Source: Azolla caroliniana (taxonomy: Eukaryota; Polypodiophyta). From it: a stretch of 64,000 bases of DNA. Below are positions 32,006 through 43,913 of the stretch, piece by piece. Within the stretch, counting starts at the first letter, position 1; every line of letters begins with the position of its first letter. Under the pieces are notes generated by a model. That model worked only from the letters and a program-made list of their open reading frames with translations. It was not told the DNA's origin and searched no databases. The position numbers were made by a program, and so were the translations under genes. The stretch lies in assembly GCA_043228905.1 (NCBI GenBank), contig JBHGNT010000083.1, forward strand, positions 36,133 through 100,132, in the 5' to 3' direction.

Positions 32006-32927
32006 CATTGTATATTCATATTATAATACACATACTTGTCTCTAATATACTTGTGTTGATCTCTCTTAGATGCACCCACACACAACATATAAACATGCAT
32101 ATACATCTCTATTTAGTTTGCTTGTGAATTGTAATCTAGTTCTCTAACCATTTACACTTGCAACAATATATGATTGCTTATATTGATCCCCTTGAGCATG
32201 TATTCATTGGAGATCTATTATTTTAATTTCAATACATAAATCAAACAAAGAACACTAATATAAATCTATGCCAATAATGTAGAATAACCTTCCAAAAGAG
32301 TCTAATGTTTATCCTCATTGCTATAGAACAACATTATAGTGCTCTGAGTTCAAACATCCATATCATGCTTAAAAAGTCACTTGGAATTGTATACCAAATG
32401 GAACAAATTTGATAATATAAATAATTATTAATTACAAAAGGTATTGACCATTGTTCGTAGATTCATAACTGTTCAAATTCATAACAAATGAGAGGGTTAT
32501 GACTAAAAATGTGGCTAAGCTCAATTGAGCAAATAAATTGCAAAAATATAATATGGTCCAATAAGTTGGATATTTCTTCTAGAATGTGTATAAATCCTTG
32601 CATTTTGGCACAATATCATTCACTAATAATATGATACTCTAATGATATGTTGTAACTTTCCCCATATAACATTCTTAGATAGTCATCTAATTACTTCGAT
32701 AATCTATCTCTTTCCTCATAATGGCATCGATGTTAGGGAAATGTCAATTAGAAAATTTTCGTCTAATGTTGCATCATCATTAAAATGTGAATGCCAAATG
32801 AGACCCAATGCCACTTACCAAAATACGTCTCTACATCGACTAGTGTGCTTCTACACTCTGCTTGCATATATTTGAGCATCCTTCAATTATAAACAACTCC
32901 ATTTAAATCAATTCGAGCACCCCTCAT

Positions 32928-33432
32928 AGTTAGTCCCTTTCAACATCCTCGAAAGCAAGTGCGATCTATCCAGATTTGGAAAACAATGACCACAATAACA
33001 TTATGGGCATTATGGAAATATTGATGTAACCAACTTTATGATGCAGTAGACATTCATCTCTCAAATGTGTTGCTTGAGATATGGGAAAACTTGTTAGCAA
33101 TACTCCATGGCCAGTATGATAATATGTAGGGTTCCGCGAATATTGTGAGCAAGAGAAGGAAAAGCTTCTTCACTTATGGAAAAAGTTGTCGTTGTTTACA
33201 ATGTCAACTCAAGAGCCTCAACGGCAATATCAACTTCCATGGACTCTTTCTTAAATATCAACAAATGTAAACGTCTTTTGCAAAGTTCGATATTTGGTCC
33301 TATGATTATTTTACATCATTGTATATGAAAAGTTGTAACCTCCTGGGCAGCTAGGTTCAAGTTGTAGCCTTCGGGCGCTTTTTCTTAATACTATTGAAGA
33401 AAATCCTTTAAAAAAATAAAAAATAAACAAAT
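32928..33432 (+). mobile_element. 5'-truncated LINE, family 1
   Basis: Same 3' region as the LINE at 20501-21514 (shared tccatggactctttctt and 'aatactattgaagaaaat'). Target duplications ttcgagcacccctcat (32912-32927) and ttcgagcacctctcat (33433-33448) differ at one base. The tail is A-rich (aaaaaaataaaaaataaac). Only the last 500 bp of the element is present. Segment A is empty at this point (near 18496). Confidence 0.88.
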
Positions 33433-33448
33433 TTCGAGCACCTCTCAT

Positions 33449-33615
33449 CATATTTTCCACAAATAGTGCTTAATATGAATACCAACCTTCTTGATCCAAA
33501 ATTTGTTATTTTCCACAAATAGTGCTTAATATGAATACCAACCTTCTTCATCCAAAATTTGTTATTTTCCACAAATAGTGCTTAATATGAATACCAACCG
33601 TCTTGATCCAAAATT
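33449..33615. repeat. Local triplication of a 56-bp unit
   Basis: Three near-identical units of ttttccacaaatagtgctta, 'atatgaataccaacc' and 'atccaaaattt' follow one another; segment A (18516-18570) has a single unit. The expansion is specific to copy B. Confidence 0.85.
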
Positions 33616-33981
33616 GGTTGTGAGTAGGCATGCCTACACAAAGAAGAATAAAGAGGGAGATTACAAGTCACAAGCTCGCATTATATAAACGAGTAGTTGT
33701 CTCTAACAAAAATAAGGAATCTCATTTCCACTCCATTGATTCCTATGATCAACATGACCATCAATGACCCCTACAATTTATGTAAATTTAGAGTACTTTT
33801 GGACACAACCAATGGTGGTGGTTAAAAAGACTTAAACATATCGAATATATAGGAAAGACATGATGAGTATGAAAAGGTGAGCTAACAAACAAGACCACAT
33901 TAAAAAAAGGTGAAAGCCGAAGTTCAAGATAATCTAAATAACTAGATCCATTTATCTCCTTGAAAATTAAGGGCAAATGGA

Positions 33982-34774
33982 CCCAATGTAGACCCTAAAT
34001 GTACTGTATGTGGACAGTTAGAAAGCATTTCCCATTGTCAGACTGTGGGAATGTTGAGAGGCAATGGTTGTATGGAGATGGGCAATACGTTTGCTTTACC
34101 ATGCCTCTAGTTCGTTCACCCTCAATTGGGGACATGCTTGCTGGAATTGTTATGAGGATGATGTGGCAAAATACGATAGCACATGCAAAGCTATGTACAG
34201 AAGGGAGAATGGAATTGTTCGGTTGATCACTGACAATAGGGTACCTGCGGTTATTACGCAGATGCAAAATTTTGGAGATCTATGGATGTTGCTTGCATCC
34301 ATTACCATATGGTGCATATGGATGACAAGGTGTACCGGGGTATTTTTAGCAAGCAAACGCCCTCCAACTGAATCGATAAGCTAATATGGTACACACTAAT
34401 AACTACACGAAGAGCTCAATATGAATGGATTGATGGTACTAATGATGCTTTGGAAATAATGAGGCTGAATTTCAGAAAATGTTGGTGTAGTACACTGATG
34501 GCCACAACAAATGGAATGGATATACGATGGTAGTATGTAGTACCCAGATGGTTGTTCCCCCCTCCCATTAGTTGAAAGAGGGGTGTGAACGAGATGTCAT
34601 GGGGGATATTGAATGAAGGTGATGTGTATGAAAGTTTGGCCAGAGACCCATGCAAATGTGTAAGAAAAATAAGTGAGATCACTCATGAATGATAGGATAG
34701 TTTAGGCAATGCCTACCCAATAAAGGGATCTAAGTTCTGTATATTTTAACTAATGGAGTATATTCTTTTTTGGT
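33982..34774 (+). mobile_element. 5'-truncated LINE (zf-RVT type), family 3, with 19-bp target duplication
   Basis: Perfect 19-bp duplications aaaattaagggcaaatgga at 33963-33981 and 34775-34793; segment A has the single site near 19441. Conceptual frames (with stops) give LLASITIWCIWMTRC and a PRWLFPPP tail motif, as in the other LINEs. The reverse transcriptase is missing. Confidence 0.85.
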
Positions 34775-34979
34775 AAAATTAAGGGCAAATGGAAGGCATA
34801 CTAATAGTTGTTAATTATAAAAGGTCACAATTATTCCAATAGCTATAACCATTCATGTAAGGGGTTAACATTAATATGAAGGGACATGAAGCCAACTATA
34901 AATACACGTCAATGCAATCGATTCAACAAAAAATACAAATGACTCTTATTGTGTGAGGTCACAATCCTTGGAGAAGTCA

Positions 34980-35735
34980 TTGATACGCCTTCTAAGCTAT
35001 TGTAAGATTTTATAAGTTATGAATAGTTGAAGCTTCAATAAAGATATCATAATAACTTCACTTCAAATGATTATTATGTTCAACAAGAAGGAGAAGCCAA
35101 ACTCTCTTTGTTCACATTGCCTCTCTTAAGAGACATTATATTGTTTCAAATGCTCAAGCTGAAAGCTAATTGTAAAGCATGCATTCTAGGAGAAAGTAGT
35201 GTTAGAATGCATGGACTTCTGTAGGTTCATAGAGAAGGAAGTTACAAATATTTTGAAATGGTATCCCGATGTATTTATTCAAGTAAATGAACATGCACAT
35301 GCTCATAATTGGCTCATGCCTTTTCAATATGAATGGTTGCCATGTATGTATCTTTAGGGAATAATCTCGGAAATATGTTGACGTGACCACCAACAATATT
35401 ATAGTGGCATGATGGGATCGTTATGTTGAATGGGCATCTTCATTTCTTGTCAATCTGTTTGCTTTCCTTCTCCATCAACATTATTGGCCTCTTTTATTTA
35501 TCTCTCTTGGCACACACTATAAAATAGCTAAAGTAATCTAAAACCAACCCTCCTTCATCGAGCAGAGTTTTCAATATAAATATTTAAAAATAGCGCAAAG
35601 CATTGGAATGTAATCTAAGTCAACTGGGAAATAACTTTTGGTTTCTTACTATATTATTCCTCAACTTTGAAAAACGATTTCTACTTGGTATCACCTCTTA
35701 TCTTTCAAATGACTTCCAACGTTAGTTGAAGCGTC
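34980..35735. other. Segment-B-specific sequence, unknown
   Basis: Present in copy B but absent from copy A at the matching point (near 19640). I see no terminal repeats, target duplication or coding frame. It may equally be a deletion from A. Confidence 0.55.
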
Positions 35736-36499
35736 GACAAAATTCCCTTTTTTGAAACATGCACCAATAATATAAGTGATATATTGCTTTTTCCTACAAA
35801 ATTATTTCATTGTAATCTCTTGAATTGCCATAAATTAAAGGCGACAATGAATAATAATGATAGCGGAGAATTAAAAGCCTCAACATTATTGCATGAACAA
35901 ATGTGTGATATTGTTATCATTTTGTTGTTCGTACATAATAGAGTGTTGTATGGCCTAATTGCAACTTATCCATAAAAACCCATTTGTTACTTATCCCTGT
36001 TGGAATCATTTGTAGTTTATCCATCAAGATCATTTTGTAACTTATTGTTGGAGATCATTTTGTACTAGTCTCATAAAAATAAAAAACAAATCATTTTGTT
36101 GGTGATCTTGTTTTAGATGTCATAGTCTTGGTCCCTAGCAACAATAGAATAAAAGGCTTCACAAGTAATCTACATATACTAGTGTTACCGATGGTAATGT
36201 CGAAATCTTGTTTTTTGGAATGTAAAGTTTAATAATCAAGCTATACAAACAATGTATTCCTCTTCCCCAATCTTTATTTGAGACGTGTCTCATAATATTT
36301 GAAAATGTGTGCAATGCTATGCAAATATAAATCACTTTTTATGAAATGAAAAAGGATTCCGAATTCTGATTATTTGTAGGTAAGATATAGTGACGCAAGT
36401 ACCCCATGCTCGTATATGTGGGCAATAGTGTTGAGAAAGAGAGTCATTGTCGACTAAAATGAATTTGAGCTCTTGAAACAATAAGAAATCATTGATTGC

Positions 36500-38560
36500 C
36501 ATTCTTTAAAAAATACTCTTTTTTTTAAAACATGTTTCTACTCATGATACAAAGTGATTGGCTATAAAATGGGGTCAATCATTTGTATATATACACATGG
36601 TCAGCTGATGGGCGTTCTTGTTCAAATAGAAGTCATATAATTGTTTAATGCTCAAGCCAATTGCATACCATTCTTCTATATGTCACGTCTATCTTTCCCT
36701 ATCGAGATGTGCACGCATTAAGTCTACCATGCAAATTTGTGTTATGGGTATTGTGTCTCTAACACGGCATATGCATTTATGTTTCTATGGAAGATGAATG
36801 CTTTTGACATACAACATATGAAAATGTTAATCCAACACTCACAGTGCTTTATCACGTGCATTGTTTTATATCATTGTGATGCATATTTAATTGAGGTTTA
36901 AGTACTTGTGCACTTTTATAGCTCCGATATGGTTTAAAAGATTTTGAGCATTTACCATATAATACTTCTCGAACTCTAGAAAAATATTAAGTCAAAATCT
37001 ATCATAGTGAGGTTTAATAAGACTTGTCTTCTAGACTTTGCATGCAATCCCTACCAAACTAGTGGCCTAAAACCACGAGTTTCGAAAAACATAAATGCAT
37101 GATTCTCCGAGTATGTGAAGTTGTTTCTATGAATGAATCAACACTTCCACAACGGTTACGCTTTGGTTTCATTGTGAAAAAATAATTATGCAATGTGGTG
37201 GACCTCAACGAAAGCAACAAACCAATTGTGCTTCAATTAACTCGCCCTTATCGTTAATAATAACCAAATTGGAAGTGGCTTGATATAGAGTTGTATAGTC
37301 ATTACAACTGAAAACTATTACTCACAAAAAAGGCAAATATGAATGACAATAGCTAAAATGTAGACTTTATGAACATGTCGAGCATAAAATACTAGCTTTG
37401 TTCATTCACTCGTTTGATCAATGATAAAGTATTGAAATTCCAATCACAATCATAAACTATACATGAATAGAAAGAATATTCAAAGGAATGCACATTCTGG
37501 GGTGGATGGAGTAGGTTCAAGAGTAAAACTCTTGGATTGATGTCTTTATAAAGTTAATATTCGAAGGAGTGATTCAAATAGCCACCCAACTAAAAGTAAA
37601 CAACAAGCCAATATACCAAGCAACCCATAGATCGACAACACCCAAGTTATAAGATACTAGCATTATATATGTTTATTCTATTGTGATGAACTTTCCTCAT
37701 TTGTCTTGCACATAGAGTATGTTGGTGCACATTCTTTTACAAGTTGTGACGCATCAACAAGGATTTCCTCCTCATCTCTTCCTATGTCCATTCAAAACAA
37801 CTTGTTTTCAATCTCAACAAATTAAACAAAAAATCACAATGTTATTGTGCCATATCATTGTGGATACATGTCTAGGTCTCAACAAGCTGAACAAAGAAGT
37901 CTACCAGCACGTAATAATTGAGACCGACAACACTTTGCCACATCAACACACATTCCTTTGGAAGCACTTCAAATCTAATATGCGAGTATGGTGGCCATAT
38001 GATTTATGTGAGGCATCACCATGATCTTCGTCAGACACTCAAGTTAGAAACATAGCCCAAATGTATATATGTGCACTGAGTACATTTGTCATGAGCAAAC
38101 TAATATTCATGGGACGTCAACATGGATTTCCATGAAGCAATGGATCCAAACCTAACCTTTGGATGTTATTAGTATAATGCTAGATAGAGTACACAAATCT
38201 ATGAGCCCTTTTCTCAAACTACAAAATGCAAGACCCATGTGGTGCCTAGCACCACTAGTATGGTTGTTTCCACCAACAATTACGTAACTAGGTTATTGAG
38301 TGGTGGAGTGTTGATACTATCTATCCTTTAGGGATGGGGACCCATGGAAGAGTGCAACATATCAAGGGAGACTTGACGGTGGGTCAACATTCTTGTAACA
38401 ACTCTTTATAACTAATGAAAGGATAAAAAATATATAAAAAATCTACGAACAACTCCCTATGTATGCATGGAACTACGAGGGGGTTGGGGTCAAGAACATG
38501 AAGATTGGACTTGTGGGGCTGACACGATGACAAACACTAGTAACATACGGCGAGAGATGC
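36500..38560. other. Gene-poor spacer with a probable LINE relic near 38240-38430
   Basis: No gene found. At 38240-38290 one plus frame reads LVWLFPPTIT, resembling the PRWLFPPPIS end of the family-3 LINE, and an A-rich stretch (38420-38440) follows at tail distance. Evidence for the relic is weak. Confidence 0.35.
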
Positions 38561-38579
38561 AAGGGGATGGTCCGTATTT

Positions 38580-38722
38580 ATTATACATATGTACATAACA
38601 TATATATGTGCATACATATATACATATATCACATGCATACACCACATACATATACCATATACATACACATATATCATATATCATATACATATGCATATAT
38701 CATATACCATATACATATATAT

Positions 38723-38753
<31 letters not shown>

Positions 38754-38772
38754 CTGATACATATACATGTAC

Positions 38773-38863
<91 letters not shown>

Positions 38864-38910
38864 TACATTGATATACATATACATATACACATACATATAC
38901 ATATATGTGT
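38580..38910. repeat. TACATA/ACACAT compound microsatellite
   Basis: Over 300 bp of alternating purine-pyrimidine hexamers: TATACA variants, then about sixteen ACACAT units (38768-38865), then TATACA again. It lies just upstream of the OTU4-like first exon. Confidence 0.9.
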
Positions 38911-38940
38911 GTTAGGGAGGGCACACACGTAGTAGTGGGT

Positions 38941-38972
<32 letters not shown>

Positions 38973-39106
38973 GGCAGGGGATGTCGTCACAGTTGGTAAT
39001 TGGGTTTTACTCAAAATTGAAGAAGAGATCGATCCTTTGGATGAAAGAAACAGTAGCGATGTCGCACAGCTCTCTCTGTCTCTCGGCATCATGAGCTTTT
39101 TGCTGG
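38941..39106 (+). promoter_or_regulatory. Non-coding first exon of the OTU4-like gene, with GA repeat and two overlapping uORFs
   Basis: A GA run (38941-38968) is followed by a leader ending at a strong donor (CTGG|GTAAGT, 39107). The matching acceptor is at 40490-40491. Within the leader, a 37-codon uORF runs 38981-39094. Its stop overlaps (ATGA) a second ATG at 39091, whose nine-codon frame crosses the intron and stops at 40505. The main ATG is at 40567. The exon 5' end is not determined. Two uORFs predict translational restraint; this is inference. Confidence 0.55.
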
Positions 39107-40491
39107 GTAAGTTCCATTCTCTCTGCCTGTCTGTTTATTAATACTAGTCTTTTTTTTCGGTTTAATTCAGAGCTTATCAAGCTCAGATTGTTGGTTTCTT
39201 CTTGTTCTATTCAAATGAAAAGGATCAAATCCACCCCCCCCCCCCCTTCTCCATATATATGTTTTTGTGTTCTGCTCCAAACCCTCAAATTCTTCTCTTT
39301 TATTTTTGCTCACGTCCTTTGGATGATTCTAATGCCAGGTTCCCATTTCTTTTGCAACATGGGTTCTAGGTCTCGTCTCTCAGTTATTCCTTTTTGAAGA
39401 AGAAAAACGTTTGGAATGCCTCATTTGCTTCCAAACCGCAGATGAGGCAACATGCATACTGACTAACAAATGCTTCATGTTCCCTATATCTGGCGTTTGA
39501 ATCATCTTCACAATCATGGTCGTGCCATCATTATAATTATGCTTTGACCATAACAGTGACAAATATTCAATTACCATAATCATCACAAACATGAGGTCAT
39601 TATCATCCCAAACACGACTTCATTATCATCATAAATATGCCATCATCATCATTGTCATAGGCATGTATGAATAACATGGGAATTTGCCATGTTTTCCCGT
39701 GGATTTTCAACATTTGAAGATGCACATCTAGACCCAGTTTGTGATGCATCCACGTCATGTTGTTAAAAATAAACTAGAGGTTTAGATCCTCACCAATCTC
39801 AGATTGTCTTGATGATTAGTTCCATCAGGTAGAATAGTTAATTCAGCATATTCTTTATTTAACCTTGGTATTATGCCAAATAAGTGCAAATGAAGATCTT
39901 GGTTGTGATTTGAAACAAATTTAAAATTTCTAATGTTGGTCCGAAATTCAAATTTACAATATAATTATCATAGTGGGAAGAGTAGTGTGAAAGACTTGCC
40001 AATGCACCTAACCATCGTAATTATGCAAGAGTTTGTTTGCTTGACCTAGTAATTGGAATCAAAATGCTGAAGTTTTAGTACCCAGGCAGCATATTCCGGA
40101 AACTTCTACTCACATGTTTAACAAAGATTGTTTTGAACTAAACATTCGAATGTTGTGCTTGTGTGTATTCTTTGTTAGCATTGCCCTTTTAGTGTATTAT
40201 TTTGAGAAACCTAAGTTTTTTGTAAAGCCTCTTTTAGGATGAAAAACACTGATGCTTTGTTTTTGTAAATATTTAAACATTTACATAAAATTATTATTTT
40301 ATTTAATGTAATTTACTACTAACTTTACTATTGTTTTCACCTCTTATCTGATATGTTAATTCATTAATTCATCGAGTCATTCACAAATAAGAGACCGGGG
40401 AACATCATGATGTACAATATGTGTGATGTCTTGTTTGGAATATCGTTGTGTTAAAGTTGAATAATGTTTAAGATTTTGTTATCTTTTGCAG
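39107..40491 (+). other. 5' UTR intron of the OTU4-like gene
   Basis: About 1.38 kb between the leader donor and the tttgcag acceptor. It contains no recognisable gene. Confidence 0.55.
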
Positions 40492-40566
40492 GTTGGGTAC
40501 ATTGAAGAATGAGAGCATTGAACCCCCTCGCTGAGGCGGAGACAGCAGACCCATTCCAATAAAAGT

Positions 40567-42401
40567 ATGCTTGGAACTGTGTGCTTTCGGCTTTGTTCTT
40601 CTCGCAAAAGCTCTCAACAATCCACAAGACAATCTTTATTACAAGCTTCAGGATCGAGTTTTCATGCTTATTCAAGACAAATTGCATCGCGTTCCTATGC
40701 AGCCTCCCCGAGTGTTTCTCGGACTCTAAGTTGGGTATGCCAACATGATGCTAGTGTCCATAAAAAATCATGTTTTCACACTAGCATATGTGTTGAAGAA
40801 GGCTCGGAAGTGAATTGTGCCACAATATGGCATGAATTGCTGCCATCTCATCATCCTTCAATCCTTGATCAAAACACATTTTCCATTTTGAAAAGAAGCT
40901 TTGAAGCTCACCATTTGGGCTTCCTTCCTTGGAATCGGTCAATCCTCCCTTGCAAGGATCAAGGTTTGTTTGGATATAATGTGTTGTTTGACCTTTTGGA
41001 ATGCCTCCTCAATTGACCTTTTAGAGCATGTTGTCATTTGACCACCTGAATATCTCAAATGTCTTGTGATTTGATTTTTTCACACTTGTGTGTAGGGCTC
41101 GGAAGATTGGCTATGGCTGCAAGCTTGCTAGATGGATCATGGAATGCGGCATGGGATGCGAGGCCTGCTCGTTGGCTTCAGGGGAGACATTCTGTGTGGT
41201 TACTATTTGGTGTTCGCAAATGTTTCCCGGTGGGATCGGCTCCTAGTGTACGTCCAAAAGCTCTTGGCCATCATCATATAGGTGGAATCATCACCGATTC
41301 AATAGCTCACGTCCAAAGTGGGTTGGATTTGCTCGATCCTGAAGCACTGAAATCTTTACATGGAAAACATGTTTATACAAATTATTCAGTCACAGGCAAG
41401 ATTTGTCATTGCATCTTTTAAACATTTCACAATAAACTTAGTGTACTTGATTTTAGAAACTATGATTGTCATATGTTTTATATAGTCTCATGGACTTACT
41501 AGACTTTATTGTATAATTTAATTTTCTTCAATTAGGAATACCTAGCGATGGTCGGTGTCTTTTCCGAGCCATCTCACACGCTGCTTGTTTACGAAATGCT
41601 GAACCTGCTCCAAGTGAAAGCTTGCAACAAGAACTAGCTGATGATCTTCGATTAAAGGTTTCATCTTTCACATTATCCTTTTTCTTCTACTCCTAATTTT
41701 GGAGTTCATCTGAGTCTACTAACGTAGTTTGAGAACCCTAGTTTGAAAAGCTATTGTAAAGCTCATATTTCAGGATGCAATAGATAGCTGGAGCTTATCA
41801 GTATTATTATTATAAAAAATAGCTGGACCCGTTTTGTTAAAACTACTGAGAAATAACTTGAATCTTTTAATTGTGAATATTTTGCTTTATAAAAAAGAAA
41901 TAAATCTAAAAACATAATTGAATGTTTTTAGGTCGTGAATGAGCTCATCAATCGACGAAGTGAATCGGAATGGTATGCACTACTTTTAAAACTCTACTTG
42001 CTAAAGATCCATTTATTTGTGAACTAAGTACAAGATTGAAAAATAACCCTTCTTTTGCACAGGTATATTGAAGAAGACTTTGATAATTATGTTAACCGAA
42101 TGCGTGAGCCATATGTATGGGGTGGAGAACCGGAGCTCTTAATGGCATCACATGTCCTTAAGTGAGTAGCTAGTAAATGTTTTCTCTGTCTCTTTCTTAA
42201 TAAAAAGAATCATATTGATTGATATTTGGGTGTCTTGAGATGTGTAGGGTGCCAATAACGGTACTCTTCTATGATCAAACGTCAAAGGGGCTTATCTCAA
42301 TAGCTGATTATGGTTCAGAGTATGGGAGTGATAATCCTGTTAGAATTTTATATCATGGATTTGGGCATTATGATGCTGTTCAAATTCCAAGTGATAGTTG
42401 A
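40567..42401 (+). CDS. OTU4-like: OTU-domain cysteine protease (OTU4-like deubiquitinase), six coding exons
   Basis: Coding exons: 40567-40963, 41096-41395, 41536-41657, 41932-41972, 42063-42161 and 42248-42401; 370 residues in frame. The intron after 41395 has a GC donor (CACAG|GCAAGA), the only non-GT donor. The N-terminus is Ser/Arg-rich with few acidic residues, resembling an organelle transit peptide. The OTU domain is about 230-370: catalytic loop SDGRCLFRA (Asp237, Cys240), YVWGGEPELLMASHVL, and FGHYDAVQ with catalytic His360. Motif order and length match Arabidopsis OTU4 (At3g57810). Family role: cleavage of ubiquitin chains or ubiquitin-like conjugates. The ATG at 40567 is the first in frame after the leader uORFs. 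Confidence 0.92.
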
Positions 42402-43841
42402 TCCTTGATCTCACTCTTATTTCTTGAGTGAAAATTTTGACGAGTTGAAGGTATTCACTCTTATTACCGAGTTTGGTATTCGACATCTGATAAGTGCAAT
42501 AGTATAGGACAATAATGTTTGGTTATACAACTGGGCGTGGAAGAGGTCATTCTCTCCTTGTTTGTGGTATGGTGATACTTGTTCTTGTTACAATGTTATC
42601 TTGGGTGATCAATGTGTCAAAACCCTTGATATATTTAAGGTTCTTGCAAGGACTTTTTGTTGTAATAAAAATCCATAGCCTCACAGGTAGCCTGCGGTAG
42701 AGTTCTTGATACAAAAATTGGTCTTATTTATGTTGGGTTGAAATATTGTCTTTCATTATTCTGTTGGCAAGGTGATCCTTATCATGGACTTCCGACTCAT
42801 AAGAAAAAAGAATGTAATTGCAGATGCGTGTTTCTACTTGGTATTGATGTACAATCTTACATTTTGCGTACATAAATTTGGCTCAACATGAGTCTATCCT
42901 TTGTTTAGATCATCAAATTCTTCTTGTTTTAATTTCAAATTAAATATATTCATCATAAATGGCAGAAAAGGAATTGTTAAGCAAGAAAACTTCAAAGAGA
43001 AAAATCATTTTATAGAGACATGAAAATGTTTCATTAACAATCACATGGTCGCACACTCAGAAAGTCAGTAACACCAATTATAATGAAGTCCAAGCAATGA
43101 GATTAGGCATTGTTATGCGGGTGAAGCAAATGAGGGACCTAGGTTGGTGAGTAGTTGATAATGCTATGTAGATGAGAGAGTAATGTAATTAGACATGATT
43201 GTACAAACTCTATTTTTTGAATCCAGAGAGACCGTCCTCCTTGTCTCTATTATGACTTGACAAGCTTCAAACTATGGGTAGATGCTATGTAGATGCATCC
43301 GACAAGTTGGGTTGAGACCATCCTCCTTGTTTCTATTATGATCCTACAAACTCTATTTTTTGAAACCAGGAGAGACCATCCTCCTTGAAGTGAATTATAA
43401 ATGTCTCATGTTGCAAGAAAGAACAACGATCATTTGGTGATCTGATCTCTTACAAATTTCACGCGCTTGTAGCAGCACTAACAAGGCAATTAACTCACTT
43501 CTTATAGAGCATTTAGCTTAGATTATGGCAGATTTTGAGCCAGCAGGTAGTATGCTCAGCTTGAGTGAGGCATGGAGTGATCGATCGATCGCAACGTCTA
43601 TTATTTCGCTAACTATGACAGATTTAGGATGATCTATGCCAAAACGTATCAACATGGAGTGGGCACTTGTGGTCAAAATAGATTGAGCTAGTTATGGTCA
43701 AAATAGGTGGAGCTACATACTGAGTTGTGGGCCCCACGAAATGTACTAGCAAATTCTGCTGGGCTATTTTGGTAATTTGGTGAAACCTCAGGATATGGTC
43801 ACAGAGGTGAGAACAGAGCAGAGCAGAAGGGGGAGGAGGGG

Positions 43842-43845
<4 letters not shown>
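42402..43845. other. Spacer between OTU4-like gene and next gene
   Basis: Includes the OTU4-like 3' UTR and the next gene's promoter. A short sequence ('agagaccatcctcctt' and variants, 43229-43384) is repeated three times. No further gene seen. Confidence 0.5.

Positions 43846-43910
<65 letters not shown>
43846..43910. repeat. GA microsatellite abutting a start codon
   Basis: A run of about 32 GA units ends directly at the ATG at 43911, so it is the translated gene's leader. GA runs are binding sites for plant BBR/BPC factors; role here is inferred. Confidence 0.9.

Positions 43911-43913
<3 letters not shown>

Larger units (their letters stand above)
25235..36499 (+). repeat. Segmental duplication, copy B, expanded by insertions
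   Basis: Collinear with copy A (17690-20378). It is split by the copia cluster (25581-32005), a LINE at 32928-33432 and a LINE at 33982-34774; copy A gives uninterrupted sequence at each of these points. It also has about 440 bp (32272-32708) and about 750 bp (34980-35735) absent from A, of unknown nature. Confidence 0.85.

Noticed and set aside
33449-33615. CRISPR-like regular repeats
   Set aside because: A direct tandem triplication without spacers, in a plant genome, with a single unit in the paralogous segment.
38567-38932. Frames of alternating Tyr-Thr or Tyr-Val
   Set aside because: Pure microsatellite translation on both strands.
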